In this document: positions 15,940 through 20,048 of the stretch, in pieces
How positions within the stretch are numbered: the stretch's first letter is position 1
Layout of the letters: each line of letters starts with the position of its first letter
Assembly: GCA_024636405.1 (NCBI GenBank)
Contig: JAGXHC010000124.1
Span: 1-20,048, forward strand
DNA: 20,048 nt
Source: Sulfitobacter sp.
GTDB taxonomy: Bacteria > Pseudomonadota > Alphaproteobacteria > Rhodobacterales > Rhodobacteraceae
Direction of reading: 5' to 3'
Notes under the pieces: model-generated
What the model was told of the DNA's origin: nothing
The model's input: the letters and a program-made list of their open reading frames with translations, nothing else
The model's database searches: none
Made by a program: the position numbers and the translations under genes

Positions 15940-16143
15940 TCACAGAACGGCGCATTTCGCGGAATGTGGGCATTGATTTCGCGCGCTGTCGGGCCCGTGT
16001 TTCGCGCCATTGTGGGCAGCCATTTCGGATCGTCTTGGCCAGTGTCCCGCGCGCCAGGCCGACAGGCAAGCGCCATGTCGTCGCCGGCCAACACGCCTTG
16101 CCCCGATGGCGCGCTCCGGCGGGCCCACGGCCTGCGCGCGGCG

Positions 16144-17256
16144 CTAGTCGAGTTCAGGTGTAAGGTCCTTGTTCTCGTCCGTGAGGTCGCTCGACAGCTT
16201 CTCCCACATTCCAATCTTGGTCTTGAGCAATTGCAGATCGCTGTAGCTCCATTGAGACAGAACCGGGTTTTCCAGTGCGGCATACACGGCAGACGCTCGC
16301 GAGACGCCGTTCCGGATATCGCAGACCGTTTCTACCATGGCGCTGGACTGCGAATTGTAGTCTCCGGTCCAGTAGATCGTCTTGCCATTCTCCTGCCGGT
16401 GGTCCGTGCCGTTCAGGCCACCGTCCGACGCGACACTGTTCAGGGCATTGGACCAAACGGTGTCGATTTCGCCCATGACATCCTTGGCGTACGATGTCAG
16501 ATCGTGCAGGTGCTGGCGCAGCAATTCGGCGTATCCGCTGCGATGGCAGAGTTGCGCCTTTGCCAGCATGTCATAAATTTCCCTGCCACCCTTCAGTGTC
16601 GGCTTGGGTCCCGGGTCCAGCCCTTTTTCCTTCTTCTTGCGCCAGATGATCATCTCCGTGGCGTAACCCTTATTCTCTTCCTTCAGGGCATCGACCTTGT
16701 CGTCGTGATCTCGTAGCGCGAGGTTGAACTCCCACATGATGGCAAGCCGACAATACTGGATAAAGACGTCGACGGTCAGCATATAGAGGGCGAGGGTTTC
16801 CAACCGGTGCTGGTCGTTCTCCTTGATCCATTCGACCGCCCTGAATATGCGCGTATCATCGCCGTCAACCGGCGTCACAACCTTGTGGAACCTGTCGTTC
16901 CAGGCATCGTAGGTGTTCGGCATCTGAAACTCGCCTTTAAAGGCTGCGCCGAAGCGCTCCGGGTGAAGAGCGTTTGCGAGATGATCGCGAAGGTTTGCGG
17001 CCAGCGCCTTGACTTCCGTCTCCTCCAGAGTTCTGAAATCCTCCCAGGTCTCGCTGATGATCTGGTTCATGGCTTCCTCGAGCTGGTCTGCCGTCACCTC
17101 ATCGCGAGGTTGCGCCTGCGGCGGGTCGAAGACATCCAGAATTGTCGAACCGATCGCGGACAGAACCACGATGGAGGGTCCCAGCACCGGCACCTCGTAT
17201 CCGGCCATCATGCCGAGGTTGAAGGCGGCGCGAAAACCATCGGCTTGACCACTCAT
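16144..17256 (-). CDS. Unknown helical protein, third gene of accessory cluster (possible Cry domain I-like)
   Basis: This encodes 370 residues; I do not recognise a family with certainty. Residues about 10-45 are hydrophobic and Gly-rich (AAFNLGMMAGYEVPVLGPSI) without a typical signal peptide. A long amphipathic helix follows (about 56-97, including ADQLEEAMNQIISETWEDF). A second hydrophobic helix region is ETLALYMLTVDVFIQYCRLA (about 155-180), followed by more helices including SGYAELLRQHLHDLTSYAKD. This order resembles by eye domain I of Cry delta-endotoxins, where a central helix ends in leucines followed by Arg-Asp (here EFNLALRD). The ATG lies in ATGA with the stop codon of the preceding gene, with GGAGG 9 nt upstream, so translation is coupled. 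The toxin idea is speculative. Confidence 0.7.
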   Translation of the reverse strand: MSGQADGFRAAFNLGMMAGYEVPVLGPSIVVLSAIGSTILDVFDPPQAQPRDEVTADQLEEAMNQIISETWEDFRTLEETEVKALAANLRDHLANALHPERFGAAFKGEFQMPNTYDAWNDRFHKVVTPVDGDDTRIFRAVEWIKENDQHRLETLALYMLTVDVFIQYCRLAIMWEFNLALRDHDDKVDALKEENKGYATEMIIWRKKKEKGLDPGPKPTLKGGREIYDMLAKAQLCHRSGYAELLRQHLHDLTSYAKDVMGEIDTVWSNALNSVASDGGLNGTDHRQENGKTIYWTGDYNSQSSAMVETVCDIRNGVSRASAVYAALENPVLSQWSYSDLQLLKTKIGMWEKLSSDLTDENKDLTPELD

Positions 17257-18140
17257 TTGCGACGGCCTCCGGAGAAATTCAGGTCAGGATGGCCAATGCC
17301 GATGCCCGGAGCGCTTGCGATTGGATCGCCTGCGAAGACGATCCGGTCGTCGGTCAGAACGTGGAGGATGAACAGACAGTCGTTGCGTTCGATATCGAAC
17401 GTCATCGGGGTGGAACGGCTGTGCAGGGTGATCTCGCGGCCTTTGCCCTTACCCAATGACAGCTTCCAGGACTTGTGTGCGTCGGTGTCCCATTCCATCT
17501 TCTGGTAACTTTCCTCAAGCATGTCGACGTCGAAGCTGTCCACCTTTGCGACGGTCGCGCCGGACGTTGACGACACCGTCGGGGCGTTGAAACAGGTCAT
17601 GATGTTCTTGGGGTTTTCTCCGTTAAACTCCACCTGATGGATCACCGCGCCGCATGAGCCGAAATCGTCGGAGGCGACGGGGATGTTATACAGCCCGAGG
17701 CCGAAATAGTCGGTATTCGCAAGCGTGACGCGACCCGGAACGATCCCGAAGTTGTCGCGCCGATCATCGCCCCACTCCTTCAGGCCCGGCACAATAATGG
17801 TCGTCTCGTCGCGCCACGACAGATCCGCGGCACGGTAGGCGCCGCCATCGGGGATCCGGACCGCGCCGTCCGTTGCATTCAGGACCAGGATGAACGTGCC
17901 GGACAGTGCGAATTGCGGCCGGATCTGCGCGACGAAGTCCGCCGGGTCCGGCTGTCCCGGCGCGCGCATCGCAGCGACAAACGCCGGATCAATGAAGGGC
18001 TGCGGCGGCGCACCTGCCGCCAGCGACGGCGGCAGCATCAACTGCCCGGACTGGTAGCTCAGAAAACGCAGCAGGCAGTTGTTGTCGACAAAGGCCAGCG
18101 GGGTGAGATCATAGTGGTTGCGCGCGCTTCCCCCCGCCAC
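17253..18140 (-). CDS. Unknown protein, second gene of accessory cluster
   Basis: This encodes 295 residues from a GTG that lies 4 nt after the stop codon of the first cluster gene. The frame is open further upstream from a TTG at 18245, but that part overlaps the first gene and has no family-like composition. The GTG gives MAGGSARNHYDLTPLAFVDN. No signal peptide or membrane helix is evident. The N-terminal part is mixed, with a Pro/Ala-rich stretch. From about residue 75 there are many short hydrophobic strands rich in Asp, Gly and Thr, which suggests a beta-rich fold. The segment ILHVLTDDRIVFAGD near the C-terminus shares VLTDDRI with the first gene's product. No function can be assigned; the ATGA overlap with the third gene argues for a joint role. 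Confidence 0.7.
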   Translation of the reverse strand: MAGGSARNHYDLTPLAFVDNNCLLRFLSYQSGQLMLPPSLAAGAPPQPFIDPAFVAAMRAPGQPDPADFVAQIRPQFALSGTFILVLNATDGAVRIPDGGAYRAADLSWRDETTIIVPGLKEWGDDRRDNFGIVPGRVTLANTDYFGLGLYNIPVASDDFGSCGAVIHQVEFNGENPKNIMTCFNAPTVSSTSGATVAKVDSFDVDMLEESYQKMEWDTDAHKSWKLSLGKGKGREITLHSRSTPMTFDIERNDCLFILHVLTDDRIVFAGDPIASAPGIGIGHPDLNFSGGRRK

Positions 18141-18144
18141 GGCC

Positions 18145-19746
18145 CTAGCCGTCCATCTCTTTGTCGCGCTCGTCGAAGAACCGGTTGAGCAGATCGAGAA
18201 TGAACCGTAGTCGGGCCAGCCGGACGCCCAGCGGGACGTCGGCAAGACCGGTCGATTCGGCGGTGACGATATCGCCGGTCGACAGCAGCGCCTCCGGCGT
18301 CAGGCCGGCGATGACCCAGTCGTCGTAGGCATTGTCGAACGTCTCCTTTGGCGGCTTGATCGACGGATTCAGCGCGCGGTCCTTGTCGGTCGGTTTCATG
18401 ACGCGGGCGAGACCGGTGATGAGCATCACCAACGTGAGGTGGATCACGTCGAGTTCGGGCGGCGGATCACGGTCGACGAGTTGCTCGCGAACTTTGGCCC
18501 AGAACGCCTCGTCGCCGATTTCGGCGGTTTCCTTCAGGGCCCGCTCGACCTCGACCCCGGCGCTGCTGACGATCAGCGTGGCTGGGGTCGACAGGTTTCC
18601 CTCGGTATCCGCAATCGCATAGCGGACCGGATACGGTTCTCCGTCGAAGGTGGCGGCCGGCTCGAAGGTGACGATGCCGCCTTTCCTGACCGTCCAGACG
18701 CCCTGCGATTGCACGGTCAGCGACTTGCCATTGGGTCCGACCGTGCCGTCGATGCGGTCATCGGTCAGCACGCTGAGCAGGACGACGCTTTCGGGATTGA
18801 GGCCATGCTCGCCGGGAAACGCAGCCGCGCCCGGTTTATAGCCATTGACGACATCGAAGCTGACCACGGTCCGGCCTTCCGTGGGTCCGGGCAGCAGCTG
18901 GTCGAACACCGTAGGGCGCAGAAGCGGCGTGCCCGGCTGTACAGGGTCGGTATCCTCGGAGGAACCTCCGCCCTGCACCAGGAAATGGATGTAGATGAAG
19001 GCCGGTTCGGACGTGCGGCCCTCGACGTCCGCGACCTGGTAGGCGACAGGTGTAGGGTCGACCTGCAATTCGGGGTCGGGCTCGAAGGTACAAGACAGCT
19101 CGGTCTCCGATGCGGTCCAGACACCTTCGCCCTCGACCTCGAGAAGCTTGATCGGCACGCCGTCTTGGCCGAGGAATTTCAGCGAGGCAAGATCGACATC
19201 CTTGCCATGCGCGCCCCTGCGCACGCGGCGCTTGATCGGAACGGTGACGGTCTCGCCCTTTGGCTGGTTGATCAATGTCTCGTCCCGAGCGTCCGGTTCC
19301 TCCGGATCCGGATTGCCGCCGGTCTTGCTCGTGGTGAGAGAGTTGACCGCGATATGGGCCGTCGTCCCCAAAGTGACGCCGGCCGTGACCGCCACGACCC
19401 CGACAAACGACGCGGCCCCGATCCCCAGCTTCCGTTGCCAGGACGACCCGGCCTCGACCTTGTTCACGTTCATCGCGTCGTCGTGATTGAGAGCTTGGTT
19501 GTTGGCAAATGTCGACTCATGGTATGCTTCGCGTCGGGGAGGGTTTACCGGGACATCCCCATAATGGCCGACCTGGAGAAGCTGCTCGTCTCTCGCCAAA
19601 TCGGCTTGGTGCTCTTGCTGCCGGTGCCCCCCGTCCTGATGGCCCGCTTGCGCATTGATCTGGTGCATTTCCCTGCCATGCTCGACCGGTTGATGGCGCT
19701 CTCTCGGAGCAGGGCCGTACTGGTGTTGGATTGGTTCGCGGGCCAA
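18145..19746 (-). CDS. Membrane-anchored CshA-repeat protein, first gene of accessory cluster
   Basis: This encodes 533 residues from a TTG with AGGAGG at 8 nt; the ATG at 19473 (442 residues) is the alternative start. Residues 1-105 are strongly hydrophilic and rich in Gln, His and Arg (for example GHQDGGHRQQEHQADLARDE). One membrane helix follows at about 107-128 (GIGAASFVGVVAVTAGVTLG), preceded by Arg-Lys, which predicts a cytoplasmic N-terminus. After a Pro/Asp-rich linker come two copies of a CshA-type fibril repeat at about 181-254 and 314-393. They share G-V-W-T, F-E-P, P-x-P-V-x-Y and A-D-x-E-G-x-x-S-x-P-A. The last 135 residues look helical, ending in a Leu-rich segment. CshA repeats are usually found in surface adhesins; here the likely site is the periplasmic face of the inner membrane. 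Confidence 0.75.
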   Translation of the reverse strand: MAREPIQHQYGPAPRERHQPVEHGREMHQINAQAGHQDGGHRQQEHQADLARDEQLLQVGHYGDVPVNPPRREAYHESTFANNQALNHDDAMNVNKVEAGSSWQRKLGIGAASFVGVVAVTAGVTLGTTAHIAVNSLTTSKTGGNPDPEEPDARDETLINQPKGETVTVPIKRRVRRGAHGKDVDLASLKFLGQDGVPIKLLEVEGEGVWTASETELSCTFEPDPELQVDPTPVAYQVADVEGRTSEPAFIYIHFLVQGGGSSEDTDPVQPGTPLLRPTVFDQLLPGPTEGRTVVSFDVVNGYKPGAAAFPGEHGLNPESVVLLSVLTDDRIDGTVGPNGKSLTVQSQGVWTVRKGGIVTFEPAATFDGEPYPVRYAIADTEGNLSTPATLIVSSAGVEVERALKETAEIGDEAFWAKVREQLVDRDPPPELDVIHLTLVMLITGLARVMKPTDKDRALNPSIKPPKETFDNAYDDWVIAGLTPEALLSTGDIVTAESTGLADVPLGVRLARLRFILDLLNRFFDERDKEMDG

Positions 19747-19754
19747 TGCAAATA

Positions 19755-19760
19755 CCTCCT
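19755..19760 (-). promoter_or_regulatory. AGGAGG ribosome binding site of the CshA-repeat gene
   Basis: A full AGGAGG on the minus strand sits 8 nt before the TTG at 19746. It is the strongest argument for the upstream TTG start and for the coding sense of this strand in the Gln/His-rich N-terminal region. Confidence 0.65.
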
Positions 19761-19783
19761 GGAAATCGAATGCGTAAATGCCA

Positions 19784-19812
19784 ACTATCCCATTGACCGC
19801 GCAACACGGCAA
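19784..19812 (-). promoter_or_regulatory. Promoter-like sequence for the accessory operon
   Basis: On the minus strand, TTGCCG (19812-19807) and GATAGT (19789-19784) are separated by 17 nt. Each matches the housekeeping sigma consensus at 4 of 6 positions. Transcription would begin near 19777, giving a leader of about 30 nt with the AGGAGG at a sensible place. Confidence 0.4.
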
Positions 19813-19947
19813 GCGATTTGCGCGAACCGGGTTGGGTGTGACCAGTGCTGCAGAGCACAGGAGTGTCTGCTCTTGTGGTTAATGATGTCGCCGCCAGCCT
19901 TTTCAAACAGGGATTGATAGATACAATCTGAGACGCAGCAGTCGGAT

Positions 19948-20048
19948 CTATTTGCGCAAACGCGTCACCAAAAGTTCCATCGCGGCCTCAAACCGTTGCG
20001 GGTCTTGCGCAACTCGGGCTGCCAGTTGCGCCCCTTCCAGCAAAGGCA
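19948..20048 (-). CDS. C-terminal end of a probable TetR/AcrR-family regulator (5' end outside window)
   Basis: Only the last 32 codons and the TAG are inside the window. The segment LLEGAQLAARVAQDPQRFEA followed by AMELLVTRLRK resembles the last two helices of TetR-family ligand-binding domains of the LmrA/YxaF type, which typically read LEGALLLAR-x-x-x-D. It lies 201 bp upstream of the accessory operon on the same strand; the gap holds the promoter-like sequence. With so little sequence the assignment is tentative. Confidence 0.5.
   Translation of the reverse strand, partial: PLLEGAQLAARVAQDPQRFEAAMELLVTRLRK

Noticed and set aside
15940..16143. Open frames on both strands in the gap between the MFS gene and the accessory operon
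   Set aside because: Arg-rich shadow-like translations without ribosome binding sites; a partial repeat (TGTGGGCA near 15966 and 16010) is too short to call.
18439..19917. Plus-strand open frame of 492 codons opposite the CshA-repeat gene
   Set aside because: Its composition is typical of an antisense shadow in high-GC DNA; the minus strand has the AGGAGG-spaced start, repeat motifs and operon context.

Overview
The window looks like a chromosomal stretch from a marine alphaproteobacterium of the Rhodobacterales (roseobacter group). This is inferred from high GC content, the gene families present (a DUF1467 gene next to methylmalonyl-CoA epimerase, a murJ/rhomboid/trpS neighbourhood, an EI24/CysZ-like protein) and a near-consensus CtrA site. 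No rRNA, tRNA, CRISPR array or intact insertion sequence was found.

Layout. (1) 1-2986: the 3' part of murJ, a convergent rhomboid-family gene whose catalytic Ser and His are both replaced, and a divergent trpS. (2) 3213-6164: a same-strand run of VOC dioxygenase-like protein, class II histone deacetylase-like hydrolase, small nitroreductase and EI24 membrane protein; the last two are coupled by an ATGA overlap. (3) 6097-6799, minus strand: mce and a DUF1467 membrane protein, whose end overlaps the EI24 gene tail-to-tail by 68 bp. (4) 6927-8390: a stand-alone response regulator preceded by a CtrA-like site, and a convergent GNAT acetyltransferase. (5) 8391-8730: a gene-poor stretch with a possible decayed reading frame, then a 60-residue single-membrane-helix protein. 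(6) 8919-11522, minus strand: a DUF1800/DUF1501 pair, the latter with a Tat signal, with an exact 18-bp tandem duplication carrying the ribosome binding site between them. (7) 11698-13980: a hemerythrin-domain protein convergent with aspS, whose product is predicted to be a non-discriminating AspRS. (8) 14323-15939: an EntS-like MFS exporter with a soluble C-terminal extension, preceded by a 7-bp inverted repeat.

(9) 16144-19746, minus strand, is the accessory part: three tightly packed genes that I cannot assign to a known system. The first encodes a membrane-anchored protein with a Gln/His-rich N-terminal tail and two CshA-type fibril repeats. The second encodes a 295-residue protein of unknown fold. 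The third encodes a helical protein whose order of segments resembles by eye domain I of three-domain (Cry-type) pore-forming toxins. A promoter-like sequence and a strong AGGAGG precede the first gene, and the third starts within the stop codon of the second, so this looks like one expressed operon. It is the best candidate for an undescribed system. The last 101 bases hold the end of a probable TetR-family regulator on the same strand.

Most other genes are ordinary housekeeping. Several start codons are non-ATG (GTG or TTG) and were chosen from Shine-Dalgarno position and where family similarity begins.
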